A stretch of 64,000 bases of DNA from Antarctobacter sediminis (GTDB lineage: Bacteria > Pseudomonadota > Alphaproteobacteria > Rhodobacterales > Rhodobacteraceae): assembly GCF_019218285.1 (NCBI RefSeq), contig NZ_JAHUZG010000002.1:124001-188000 (forward strand). The letters run 5' to 3'. The stretch's first letter is position 1; each line of letters begins with the position of its first letter. Below the pieces are notes generated by a model, which saw only the letters and a list, made by a program, of their open reading frames with translations, did not search any database and was not told the DNA's origin. Below are positions 51,453-59,932 of this stretch, one piece after another. Made by a program: the position numbers and the translations under genes.

Positions 51453-52160
51453 TCAGAACCAGGCGACGGTGTCTTGCATCGCGCGGCGCGTCTTGGCGAA
51501 CTCCGGATCCTTGGCGCGATAGCCAAAGGCGAACATGACTGCGGGTTTCCATTCTGTCGGGTCTATGCCGAAATGCTGATCCAGCGTGGCGCTGGTCTGC
51601 GCCATGTCAAAACCCTCGATCGGGCAGGAATCGATGCCCATCAGCGCGCCGACCGTCATCATGTTTGCCAGCACGATATAGGCCTGTTTGCCCGACCAAT
51701 CCGTGATCTCTCGGTCCGTGGTGACGTTGTGATCGGTGGTCTGGAACTTGCCGTAGGCACCGTTGAAGATCTCGATCACTTCTTCCGGCAACTGCTTTAC
51801 GTCGCGATAGAAATCCTGAAGGTAATCAGACCCGGCCGTCATGGTCTTGCCCGTGCTGGCCAGCAGGATGCCAAAGTGGCTGGCAGTCCCAAGCTGCCCG
51901 GTCGACCCGTTCATCATGCCATTGGCCCCCCAGGAAAACTCGCGGAACAGCTCTCGCTTGTCCTGCGACTGGATCAGCAGGATCTTGAACGGCTCGTGAC
52001 CGAAAGAGGTCGGCGACAGGCGCGCTGCTTCGAGGATGGTGGCGAACTGGTCGTCGGGCACTTTGCGGTCCGGGTCAAAGACCTTGGTCGCGTGGCGGAA
52101 ATTGAAGGCATCGATGATCTGGGATTGCAGGTCGGTGCCAACCTTGGTGATCGCGTTCAT
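51453..52160 (-). CDS. NAD(P)H-dependent nitroreductase-family oxidoreductase
   Basis: The 235-residue flavoprotein has RHATKVFDPDRKV near 23-35, LSPTSFGHEPFKI (FMN binding) and GIDSCPIEGFD near 180, as in NfsB/YfkO-type nitroreductases. It transfers electrons from NAD(P)H to nitro- or quinone-type compounds. The ATG at 52160 follows a GGAG ribosome site. First gene of its operon, divergent from a LysR gene. Confidence 0.9.
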   Translation of the reverse strand: MNAITKVGTDLQSQIIDAFNFRHATKVFDPDRKVPDDQFATILEAARLSPTSFGHEPFKILLIQSQDKRELFREFSWGANGMMNGSTGQLGTASHFGILLASTGKTMTAGSDYLQDFYRDVKQLPEEVIEIFNGAYGKFQTTDHNVTTDREITDWSGKQAYIVLANMMTVGALMGIDSCPIEGFDMAQTSATLDQHFGIDPTEWKPAVMFAFGYRAKDPEFAKTRRAMQDTVAWF

Positions 52161-52183
52161 GGGAAACTCCATCGGGTATCTCG

Positions 52184-52213
52184 TTGCCCGATGGAAATAT
52201 CACTTGCCCGATG
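52184..52213. promoter_or_regulatory. Paired TTGCCCGATG direct repeats in the LysR intergenic region
   Basis: Two identical 10-bp words (52184-52193 and 52204-52213) lie 20 bp apart between the divergent LysR and nitroreductase genes. A third inverted CATCGGG lies near 52170. They suit a LysR-type regulator binding two sites on one face of the helix. Confidence 0.5.
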
Positions 52214-52268
52214 CGATAAAATCACCCCAAACACGAGTTCAGTATTCCGGTTTGCAGGATAATACCCC

Positions 52269-53174
52269 ATGGACACGGACAATCTGCGCCTTTTTGTCAT
52301 GGCCGCCGAACGATTGAACATCAGCGCGGCGGGACGCGAACTGGGCCTTGCCCCGGCTGTTGCCAGCGCACGACTGGCAAAGCTGGAAACCGAACTGGGG
52401 GTCGAACTGCTGCGACGCACCACGCGCAAGGTGGCCCTGTCGCTGGAAGGGTCCGAGTTTCTGCCCTACGCGCGCGAAATTCTGGCCCAGTCAGAGGCCG
52501 CCCGCGCGATCCTTGGCGGGTCCAGCGCCGGACCACGCGGCACCCTGCGCTTTGCAGCGCCCAGCAGTTTTGCGCAGATGCACATCATGCCGCTATTGCC
52601 AGAGTTTCATGCCAGCTATCCCGAGCTAACGCTGGACCTGCGCCTGTCGGACACGCGGTTCGACGCGATCGAGGGCAGCTTTGACCTTGCGCTGCGCAAT
52701 GCACCCCTGTCGGACAGCAGCCTCAAGGGCCGCAAACTGTCCGACGACACGCGCGTTCTTTGCGCCGCGCCCGCCTATCTGGACCGTCACGGCGTACCGA
52801 CGCGCCCCGAGCATCTTGCAGATCATGCGTTTATTGCCTGGGCCAACCTGTCCCGACGCGAGTTGATCGACAGCAAAGGCGCCACTGCGCCGCTTGATCC
52901 ACAGGCCATGACCTGCCGCACCTTCCTTGACGACGGCGATGCCCAGCGCGAAGCGACGATTGCCGGCGCGGGCCTGTCAATCAACTCTCTCTGGAGCATC
53001 GCGCGCGAACTGGACAAGGGGCGGCTGGTTCGCGTGTTGCCGGACTGGCGCCTGAACGATCACGCGGTGCTTTGGCTGGTCTATCCGCGATCCAATGTTC
53101 TGACACCGAAAACGCGGCTATTCATGGACTTCCTGATTGACCGGCTCGGCAACCGGTCGGACTGGCGCGAATAG
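52269..53174 (+). CDS. LysR-family transcriptional regulator
   Basis: The 301-residue protein has the N-terminal LysR helix-turn-helix (LFVMAAERLNISAAGRELGLAPAVASARLAKLE) and a periplasmic-binding-like effector domain from about 90 onward. It probably controls the divergent nitroreductase-DUF1330-SDR operon through the repeats in the 108-bp gap. Its effector is unknown. Confidence 0.92.
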   Translation: MDTDNLRLFVMAAERLNISAAGRELGLAPAVASARLAKLETELGVELLRRTTRKVALSLEGSEFLPYAREILAQSEAARAILGGSSAGPRGTLRFAAPSSFAQMHIMPLLPEFHASYPELTLDLRLSDTRFDAIEGSFDLALRNAPLSDSSLKGRKLSDDTRVLCAAPAYLDRHGVPTRPEHLADHAFIAWANLSRRELIDSKGATAPLDPQAMTCRTFLDDGDAQREATIAGAGLSINSLWSIARELDKGRLVRVLPDWRLNDHAVLWLVYPRSNVLTPKTRLFMDFLIDRLGNRSDWRE

Positions 53175-53206
53175 AAAAGGCCGCCGCGCAAAACGCACGG
53201 CGGCCT
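53174..53206 (-). terminator. Intrinsic terminator of nrdJ
   Basis: A 9-bp GC stem (53178-53186 / 53198-53206) is followed on the minus strand by TTTT, about 50 bp after the nrdJ stop and directly behind the LysR gene. Confidence 0.75.
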
Positions 53207-53255
53207 GAAAGAGTAGGTCATCGGCTGGGGTCTTACATACCCCCGCGCACCAATG

Positions 53256-55547
53256 TCAGCCGCACTTGCTGTGGCCGCAGGAGCCGCAGGTCATACAGCC
53301 TTCGACCATGCGCATGTCGTATTGGCCGCAGTTCGGGCAGGCCGGGCCGCGGGGTTGTTCAAGGTTGACGACCTGCGCCTGCGGGTCGCTTTTCAGGCCC
53401 ATCCCCTCGCCTTCAAGGAAGCCCGTTGCCACCATGTGACGTTCGATCACGCCGCCGATGGCCGCAAGGATCGAAGGAATGTATTTTCCCTGCACCCAAG
53501 CACCGCCACGCGGGTCAAAGACCGCCTTCAGCTCTTCGACAACAAAGGACACATCTCCGCCGCGACGGAACACTGCCGAGATCATCCGGGTCAGCGCCAC
53601 GGTCCAGGCAAAATGCTCCATGTTCTTGGAGTTGATGAAGACCTCAAAGGGCCGACGGTGCCCGCCCACGACGATATCATTGATGGTCAGATAGATCGCG
53701 TGCTCGCTGTCGGGCCATTTCAGCTTGTAGGTCGCCCCCTCCAGTTCGGTGGGACGGTCCAGCGGTTCGGACATGTAGACCACTTCGGCGCCCTGCCCGG
53801 TCGGCTTGACCTGCTCGGGCGCTTCGCCCGGGGCAACGTCTTCCTTCTCGGACACGCTCAGCACCGATCCGGTCACGTCGTTCGGGCGATAGGTCGTACA
53901 GCCTTTGCAGCCGGTTTCATAGGCAGCAAGGTAGACGTCCTTGAAGTCCTCGAACGAAATATCTTCAGGGCAGTTGATCGTCTTCGAGATCGAGGAATCC
54001 ACCCAACGCTGTGCCGCCGCCTGCATGCGCACGTGATCCAGCGGCGCAAGCGTCTGGGCGTTGACGAAATACTCGGGCAATTCCGCATCGTCGCCGAATT
54101 TCTCGCGGTACATCTGCACCGCGTAGTCGACGACCTCTTCCTCGGTCCGGGTGCCGTCCTTTTGCAGAACTTTGCGCGTGTAGGCATAGGCAAAGACCGG
54201 CTCGATCCCCGACGACACGTTCCCCGCATAAAGCGAGATCGTCCCGGTCGGCGCGATCGACGTCACCAGCGCGTTGCGAATGCCATGTTCGCGGACCGCG
54301 TCGCGCACGTCCTCATCCATGCCCATCATCGTACCGCTGGCCAGATAGGCCTCGGCATCGAACAGTGGGAACGGTCCCTTTTCCTTCGCCAGTTGCACCG
54401 ACGCAAGGTACGAGGCGCGGGCAATCTGCTTGAGCCAGTGTTCCGTCTGGCGTGCCGCCTCTTCCGACCCGTAGCGCAGACCGCACATCAGCAACGCATC
54501 GGCCAGCCCGGTCACGCCCAGCCCGATCCGGCGCTTGTTGCGGGCTTCTGCCTCTTGCTGCGGCAGTGGGAATTTCGACGCATCGACCACGTTGTCCATC
54601 ATGCGGATCGCAGTGGTGACCATTTCCTGCAATTGTTCTTCGCAGACATGCGCCTTGCCATCCTCGAAGGGATGCCAGACCAGCCGCGCAAGGTTGATCG
54701 ACCCCAGCAGACAGGCGCCATAGGGCGGCAGCGGCTGTTCGCCACAGGGATTGGTGGCGGCAATCGTCTCGCAATAGTTGAGGTTGTTCGCCTCGTTGAT
54801 CCGGTCGATGAAGATCACACCCGGTTCAGCGTAGTCATAGGTCGCGCGCATGATCTTGTTCCACAGATCCCGCGCGGGCAGCGTGTGATAGACCACGCCG
54901 TCAAATTGCAACTCCCACGGGCCGTCCGCCTTGACCGCCTCCATGAAGGCATCCGTGACCAGAACGCTGAGGTTGAACATACGCAGTCGCGCGCTGTCTG
55001 CCTTGGCGCTGATAAAGGATTCGATATCCGGGTGATCGCAACGCATGGTCGCCATCATCGCGCCGCGGCGCGACCCTGCGGACATGATCGTGCGGCACAT
55101 GGCATCCCAGACGTCCATGAAGGACAGCGGGCCGGACGCGTCCGCAGCAACGCCCGCCACCGGGGCCCCCTTGGGCCGGATGGTGGAAAAGTCATACCCG
55201 ATGCCACCGCCCTGCTGCATCGTCAGGGCCGCTTCTTTGAGCATCTCAAAAATGCCGCCCATGTTGTCAGGGATCGTTCCCATGACAAAGCAGTTGAACA
55301 GGGTGACGGTGCGGTTGGTGCCCGCACCGGCGGTGATCCGGCCAGCCGGCAGGTATTTGAAGTCTTCGAGCGCGGTGTAAAATTTCTCTTCCCATTGCAC
55401 CGGATCGGATTCGACGGAGGCCAACGCGCGCGCAATCCGGCGCCACGTGTCCTCGACGCTGAGGTCGACAGGTGTACCGTCCGACTCTTTGAGACGGTAC
55501 TTCATGTCCCAAATCTGTTCGGCGATTGGGGCGGCAAAGCGGGTCAT
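53256..55547 (-). CDS. nrdJ: Adenosylcobalamin-dependent (class II) ribonucleotide reductase
   Basis: The 763-residue protein has the ten-stranded barrel with NCFVMGTIPDNMGG, GGGIGYDFSTIRPKG, the finger-loop region TNPCGEQPLPPYGACLLGS and a C-terminal Cys-rich tail (CPNCG, CGSCGHSKCG) that shuttles electrons. It makes deoxyribonucleotides without oxygen using B12. I use the ATG at 55547 with a GAGGGA ribosome site. It is monocistronic. I see no ATP cone and no intein. Confidence 0.93.
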   Translation of the reverse strand: MTRFAAPIAEQIWDMKYRLKESDGTPVDLSVEDTWRRIARALASVESDPVQWEEKFYTALEDFKYLPAGRITAGAGTNRTVTLFNCFVMGTIPDNMGGIFEMLKEAALTMQQGGGIGYDFSTIRPKGAPVAGVAADASGPLSFMDVWDAMCRTIMSAGSRRGAMMATMRCDHPDIESFISAKADSARLRMFNLSVLVTDAFMEAVKADGPWELQFDGVVYHTLPARDLWNKIMRATYDYAEPGVIFIDRINEANNLNYCETIAATNPCGEQPLPPYGACLLGSINLARLVWHPFEDGKAHVCEEQLQEMVTTAIRMMDNVVDASKFPLPQQEAEARNKRRIGLGVTGLADALLMCGLRYGSEEAARQTEHWLKQIARASYLASVQLAKEKGPFPLFDAEAYLASGTMMGMDEDVRDAVREHGIRNALVTSIAPTGTISLYAGNVSSGIEPVFAYAYTRKVLQKDGTRTEEEVVDYAVQMYREKFGDDAELPEYFVNAQTLAPLDHVRMQAAAQRWVDSSISKTINCPEDISFEDFKDVYLAAYETGCKGCTTYRPNDVTGSVLSVSEKEDVAPGEAPEQVKPTGQGAEVVYMSEPLDRPTELEGATYKLKWPDSEHAIYLTINDIVVGGHRRPFEVFINSKNMEHFAWTVALTRMISAVFRRGGDVSFVVEELKAVFDPRGGAWVQGKYIPSILAAIGGVIERHMVATGFLEGEGMGLKSDPQAQVVNLEQPRGPACPNCGQYDMRMVEGCMTCGSCGHSKCG

Positions 55548-55726
55548 AGTGAGCGATTCCCTCTGATGGCAGACCGGCAACCTAACCGGTTCGCGCAACA
55601 GGTTGAAGACAGGGAAGCGACTTATACCATATCGTGATCCTATTGAGGAGAGGGAACCGATAGGGCGCGCAGCCTCTCAGCCCCTGAAACTTGGGAAATC
55701 AAGGCCAAACCCACCCGTTTCGCCAC

Positions 55727-55966
55727 CTAGATATCGGGAAATTCAGATAGCGGCGGCGGATCGTTCGGGTCCAGGTCATAACGTTCCGTGATCAATCCCT
55801 GGATCACGCTCTTGGCGTGGTTGAGCGACTCCAGCGCCGCTTCGCGGGCCGACTCGTGGCTTTGATGCCGGAAATGGTTTTCCACCGCCGCCCGGTTCAC
55901 GAGGTAAAAGGTCTCGCGGTTCAGATCGACCGTGAATGTTTCAAAGATAAAGGCGTCTTCGGGCAT
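55727..55966 (-). CDS. Conserved small hypothetical protein (MPEDAF...)
   Basis: The 79-residue acidic protein has an initial beta-rich stretch and a central helix (about 30-60). TAGGAGGA precedes the ATG. It opens with MPED-hydrophobic-F, as does the product of the gene 150 bp upstream, but the rest differs. Family and function are unknown. Presence of a good ribosome site makes it a real gene. Confidence 0.65.
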   Translation of the reverse strand: MPEDAFIFETFTVDLNRETFYLVNRAAVENHFRHQSHESAREAALESLNHAKSVIQGLITERYDLDPNDPPPLSEFPDI

Positions 55967-56046
55967 GTGCCGTCCTCCTAACGCAATGAACCCCGAAAAC
56001 CGGGGCGCGGGAAAAGAGACTCGTAAGACAGAGGCGCATTATACAC

Positions 56047-56074
56047 GAAAGGCCGCCGTTTCTCTACGGCGGCC
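56047..56074 (-). terminator. Hairpin between the two small MPED genes
   Basis: A 9-bp stem (56051-56059 / 56066-56074), followed on the minus strand by TTTCGTGT, 46 bp after the stop of the 56120 gene. The weak T-run makes termination partial. Confidence 0.55.
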
Positions 56075-56119
56075 AAGGCAGGGGCGGGCTGGGCCCGACG
56101 GGACAAAAGACCCCGGCGG

Positions 56120-56332
56120 TCAAAGCCAAAATTCGTCACCCGGCAGCAGATCCGCCAAACCACCGCTGTCTGCGGGGTCCACCGTTGTGGTGTCCGCAGT
56201 CTTTACACCGACGTCGCTGCCAACGAACCGCTGGAAAGACGCGTCGCGCAGGATCGTTTCCACGCCATCGTCGCGCGTCTGCGTTTTGGTAAAGACGAAA
56301 CCGATATCTCCGAAAAATCCATCTTCGGGCAT
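56120..56332 (-). CDS. Conserved small hypothetical protein (MPEDGF...)
   Basis: The 70-residue acidic protein has an AGAGGAG ribosome site at 56332. The N-terminus MPEDGFFGDIGFVF recalls the start of its neighbour at 55966. No domain is recognised. The last ~25 residues are Asp/Gly-rich and end in EFWL. Confidence 0.6.
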   Translation of the reverse strand: MPEDGFFGDIGFVFTKTQTRDDGVETILRDASFQRFVGSDVGVKTADTTTVDPADSGGLADLLPGDEFWL

Positions 56333-56460
56333 GTTCTCAAACTCCTCTAAGGGGTCCGCATCGCGGAACCGATTGCAAAATGGCTTTGTATCAAAGCTCG
56401 CCTCGAAACCGGCGACCTTGGAAAAAGGATCGGTGAAAACGTCTGCCGCGCCCAGTCAGG

Positions 56461-57345
56461 TTATCCTTGCCATGCGGCAGGCAAATCGGCGCCGAACCGC
56501 GCATGGCAAAAGGCGTATTGCGGCGCCAGCGCCCGCAGGAAGGCCCGGCGCGCCTCTTGCGGCAGCGCGGTCTTGACCTCGGTCTCATTGCGCCGCGTCT
56601 GCACGTCGGCCTTGATCTGCGGCACATCAAGGAAACGACACAACCGCTGCAAGGCGGGCTCTTGCGTCAGGTTTTCATAGAACAGGTAGAGGATGTCATC
56701 AGCATCGAAACATCCATCCAGCGCGGTGACGATCCGGCGGTAATCCCCTCGTGCCATTATGGCCTCGGAAGCCAGCGCCTTTGACCAGACCGCCCCCGCG
56801 TCGTCGATGATGGTCTGTTGCTGCATATGGCGCAGCTGCGACCACAGCCGCGTCACCGGATCGCGCATTACAAAAAGGATCTTTGCCCGCACCGCCTGCG
56901 CCGCACACAATTCACGCATCCAGGCAAAACCTTCGGCCCCGATCGAGGAATAAGCCGGGGTCACATCGCAAAGCACCTTGGTGTCAGCAGTACAGATCCT
57001 TGCGAAATGCCCGAAATAAGCGTTGTCGTCATAGATCATCTGCACGCGGTCCAGCGCCGCCCGGATCAGAGGCGACCCCCTGACGTGCCCTGCCGGATTG
57101 CCCTCTTGCGACAGAAACAGCATCAGCCGCCGGGTGGCCAGCAGGTCCATGTCGCTCAGCGCCAGACGAGGAAACTTGCGATTGAAGAAGTGCAGTTCCT
57201 TCAGCGGCGACGGCGTGACACCCGGCAGGCTGTCCAGATAGCCGTGCAGCCAACTGGTGGCACATTTGGTACCGCCGACGCAGATCAGCAGGGTCTTGCC
57301 CTCCAGCTCGGGATAACGGCGGTAGCGCGCGATTTCCAAGGTCAT
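56461..57345 (-). CDS. Sulfotransferase family protein
   Basis: The 294-residue protein has the 5'-phosphosulfate loop GGTKCATSWLHGYL near 25-38 and the 3'-phosphate motif FVMRDPVTRLWSQLRH near 155-170, so it should transfer sulfate from PAPS. The acceptor could be a surface sugar or lipid. The ATG at 57345 has an AGGGGAC ribosome site. No sulfotransferase partner genes are nearby; the rhamnose genes are 50 kb away. Confidence 0.8.
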   Translation of the reverse strand: MTLEIARYRRYPELEGKTLLICVGGTKCATSWLHGYLDSLPGVTPSPLKELHFFNRKFPRLALSDMDLLATRRLMLFLSQEGNPAGHVRGSPLIRAALDRVQMIYDDNAYFGHFARICTADTKVLCDVTPAYSSIGAEGFAWMRELCAAQAVRAKILFVMRDPVTRLWSQLRHMQQQTIIDDAGAVWSKALASEAIMARGDYRRIVTALDGCFDADDILYLFYENLTQEPALQRLCRFLDVPQIKADVQTRRNETEVKTALPQEARRAFLRALAPQYAFCHARFGADLPAAWQG

Positions 57346-57461
57346 GCCATGTCCCCTGCCGGTCTGGACCAAGGCTCTCACAGGCGGGGCGCGCGCTCAA
57401 GCTGCGCCGCCTTGAACCCGCCCGCCCGTCCGCTATGATCTCCTGCACTCAAGGGGGACCC

Positions 57462-57893
57462 ATGGCCGCCACGACCCATCTGATCAAGCTCAGCGTCGGG
57501 ACCGACAGCGTCGAAAGCCTGCTGGACTGGCAGGGCACCCGCCGTGCCCAGACAGAGGACGGCCTGCCCAGACATGTCACCCGCATGTGGCCCAAACGCG
57601 AGGCCGAAGTTCTGAACGGCGGCTCGATCTACTGGGTGTTCCAGGGGTTGATCCAATGCCGCCAGCGCGTTTTGCGGCTGGACCCGGTCACCGGGGCCGA
57701 CGGGATCAACCGCTGTGCGCTGGTGCTGGACCCAGAGGTGATCCGTACCGCAGCCGCGCCCAAGCGCGCCTTTCAGGGCTGGCGCTACCTTGCCCCCGAA
57801 GACGCGCCGCCAGATCTGCCCCGCAGCCGCGCCGAAGAAGAGCCCCTGCCGCCGGAACTTGCCGGGGCGCTGGCGGAAATCGGCGTGCTCTGA
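57462..57893 (+). CDS. DUF1489 family protein
   Basis: The 143-residue protein follows the DUF1489 pattern (HLIKLSVG at the start, TRMWPKR, GGSIYWVFQG and CRQRVLRLD in order, GWRYL near 108). The family is confined to Alphaproteobacteria and its function is unknown. AAGGGGGA supports the ATG at 57462 over the first ATG at 57435. It is convergent with nothing; a tandem repeat follows. Confidence 0.85.
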   Translation: MAATTHLIKLSVGTDSVESLLDWQGTRRAQTEDGLPRHVTRMWPKREAEVLNGGSIYWVFQGLIQCRQRVLRLDPVTGADGINRCALVLDPEVIRTAAAPKRAFQGWRYLAPEDAPPDLPRSRAEEEPLPPELAGALAEIGVL

Positions 57894-57907
57894 CAGCGTG
57901 GCTGGCC

Positions 57908-57986
57908 CGAATTCTTGGACCGAATTCTTGGACCCTATTCCCGGCCCCTCTATTCATGGCCTGAATCCTTGGCCTGTATCAATGTC
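57908..57986. repeat. Degenerate 13-bp tandem repeat, about six units
   Basis: Two exact copies of CGAATTCTTGGAC (57908-57920, 57921-57933) are followed by four diverged units of the same 13-bp period (for example CTGAATCCTTGGC), with one extra base near 57947. Confidence 0.75.
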
Positions 57987-58042
57987 CGCCCCTGTCGCGC
58001 CTGCTAGACTCTGATGGTCAACAGCAGACACGGGAGGTTTTC

Positions 58043-58432
58043 ATGAAACGCCGCTTTCTCCTATCCGCCCTCGCACTGGCGCTTGTCGCACCGGTAACAG
58101 CGCAGGCACAACAACTGATGGGGTCCTACAACGCCTTCATTGGTCAGCAGGATCTGTACAACTCCAGAGGCGTGCGCCTTGGGACACCCGCACAGGTTCT
58201 GCGGCAGGACCGGGCAAATTATCACCGCTTTGGCATCTCGCAGTATGGCGATCAGTGGGATCCCTATTTCGGCGACATCAATGCCCGCGCCCGGCTGGAA
58301 CAAATGGTCAACAGCGGCTACATGCCGCCGCATGTCGCCAGTGCCATCATGCGCGGCAACCTGCATGTGATCGTCAACGTCTATGGTCAGAACGGCTATA
58401 TGCAGTTTGTCGAGGTGATCCTGCCCGGCTGA
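58043..58432 (+). CDS. Small secreted hypothetical protein
   Basis: The 129-residue protein has a strong Sec signal peptide (MKRRFLLSALALALVA, cut after AQA near 22). The mature domain is rich in Tyr, Gly and Asn, ending in a beta-hairpin-like YGQNGYMQFVEVILPG. GGGAGG precedes the ATG. I recognise no family. It may sit in the periplasm or envelope. Confidence 0.72.
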   Translation: MKRRFLLSALALALVAPVTAQAQQLMGSYNAFIGQQDLYNSRGVRLGTPAQVLRQDRANYHRFGISQYGDQWDPYFGDINARARLEQMVNSGYMPPHVASAIMRGNLHVIVNVYGQNGYMQFVEVILPG

Positions 58433-58455
58433 CCCCGACAGCGAAGCCACCTTGA

Positions 58456-58926
58456 TCAGCGCCCCGCGCCACGCAGCCAATACCAGGCAAAGGCCACCGC
58501 TTCGCGTGACCATGCGCGCATGACGCGCCAGGCCGGTGCGCCGGTCAGACCGGGGCAACTGGCGCACACCGTCAATCCCGCCCGCCGCGCCACAAGGCAC
58601 GCGCGGGCGGCGTGGTATCTGTCCGTCACAACCACGACGCAGGGCGCGCCCATGCGCGAGACCAACGGTGCGGACAGCCGCATGTTGTCTTCGGTGGTCA
58701 GGGCCTCGGGCTCCAGCACCAGAGCCGTATCCGGCATCCCCGCCGCCCGGCACAGGCGCGCCATGACTTCGGCTTCGGTCGGGGGATGTGTCCTTGTGCC
58801 GCCCGAGAGGATCAGCGCCCTCACATCTCCGCGCCGCCACAGGTCGACCGCGTGCAGGGTGCGCCGCTTCAGCGCCGGCGACGGTGACCCATCAGCCTGC
58901 ACCGCCGCCCCGAGGACCAATGCCAC
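58456..58926 (-). CDS. YdcF/DUF218 family protein
   Basis: The product has VLGAAVQADGSPSPALKRRT, SGGT, EDN and DRYHAARA, the Rossmann-like YdcF core that binds nucleotides such as SAM in E. coli YdcF. The start is uncertain. GTG at 58926 has an AAGGAAA ribosome site and begins at the domain edge (156 residues). GTG at 58962 or ATG at 59034 would lengthen it, but the latter collides with the start of the divergent GST gene. Confidence 0.75.
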   Translation of the reverse strand: MALVLGAAVQADGSPSPALKRRTLHAVDLWRRGDVRALILSGGTRTHPPTEAEVMARLCRAAGMPDTALVLEPEALTTEDNMRLSAPLVSRMGAPCVVVVTDRYHAARACLVARRAGLTVCASCPGLTGAPAWRVMRAWSREAVAFAWYWLRGAGR

Positions 58927-59032
58927 CGGTCTTTCCTTTATCTCCGCACAGTCACTGTGCACCGCCGCCCCCTCTGGCAATCCGTCCCCGACTCTATAAG
59001 TTCCGCCGCAGGACATGAGAAGGACACGCGCC

Positions 59033-59863
59033 ATGAGCGAACAGTACACGCCCCCCAAGGTCTGGACATGGGACAAGGAAAACGGCGGCGCCTGGGCCTC
59101 GTTGAACCGCCCCATTGCCGGGGCCACCCATGACAAGGAATTGCCGGTCGGGGAACACCCCTTTCAACTATATTCCCAAGGCACGCCAAATGGCGTCAAA
59201 GTCACCATCCTGCTGGAAGAGCTGCTGGCCGCCGGTCATGATGCCGAATACGACGCATGGCTGATCCGCATCGGCAAGGGGGATCAGTTCGGGTCCGGGT
59301 TCGTCGAGGTGAACCCGAACTCCAAGATCCCCGCACTGGTGGACCGTTCCGGCGCGGAACCGATCCGCGTTTTTGAATCCGGTGCCATCCTGATGCATCT
59401 TGCGGAAAAATTCGGCGCGTTCCTCGGCGCACCGGAAAAACGGGCAGAGATGCTGTCATGGCTGTTCTGGCAGATGGGCAGCGCGCCCTATCTCGGCGGC
59501 GGCTTTGGTCATTTCTATGCCTATGCCCCCTACCCGATGGAATACCCGATCAACCGCTTCGCGATGGAGGTCAAACGCCAACTGGACGTTCTGGACCGCC
59601 ACCTTGCCGAAAACCGCTACATGGTGGGTGAGGACTATACCATTGCCGACATGGCGATCTGGCCGTGGTACGGGCGCACCGTTCACGGCGCCTCCTATGA
59701 CGCGGGCGAGTTCCTCGACGTGAAGAGCTATTCCAATGTCCTGCGCTGGGCCGACGAGCTTATGGAACGCCCCGCCGTTCAACGCGGCCGCATCGTCAAC
59801 AAGACCGAGGAAGGCGCTCTGGAAGAACGTCACGCAGCGTCGGATTTCGACGGACTCGTTTGA
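59033..59863 (+). CDS. yghU: Glutathione S-transferase family, YghU-like disulfide-bond oxidoreductase
   Basis: The 276-residue protein matches E. coli YghU: an extended N-terminal segment with PPKVWTWDKENGG, a thioredoxin-fold domain containing NPNSKIPALVDR and VFESGAILMHLAEKF, and a helical C-terminal domain with YTIADMAIWPWYGR. YghU reduces disulfides and organic peroxides with two glutathiones. AGAAGGAC precedes the ATG at 59033. It is monocistronic with a strong terminator. Confidence 0.92.
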   Translation: MSEQYTPPKVWTWDKENGGAWASLNRPIAGATHDKELPVGEHPFQLYSQGTPNGVKVTILLEELLAAGHDAEYDAWLIRIGKGDQFGSGFVEVNPNSKIPALVDRSGAEPIRVFESGAILMHLAEKFGAFLGAPEKRAEMLSWLFWQMGSAPYLGGGFGHFYAYAPYPMEYPINRFAMEVKRQLDVLDRHLAENRYMVGEDYTIADMAIWPWYGRTVHGASYDAGEFLDVKSYSNVLRWADELMERPAVQRGRIVNKTEEGALEERHAASDFDGLV

Positions 59864-59885
59864 CCCCGAGACAGATCGGCAAAAA

Positions 59886-59917
59886 CAAAAAGGCGCCGGG
59901 GAACCGGCGCCTTTTTC
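59886..59917 (+). terminator. Bidirectional terminator between yghU and hisG
   Basis: A 9-11-bp GC stem (59891-59899 / 59904-59912) with GGAA loop, flanked by AAAA and TTTTT. Confidence 0.88.
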
Positions 59918-59932
59918 GCATCAGCGGATCGG

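Noticed and set aside
55548-55726. Cobalamin riboswitch or paired NrdR boxes upstream of nrdJ
   Set aside because: A short GCCGGTCTGCC recalls part of a B12 box but does not match its core, and only one weak ATCACGATATGG-like NrdR half pattern is present rather than two spaced boxes.
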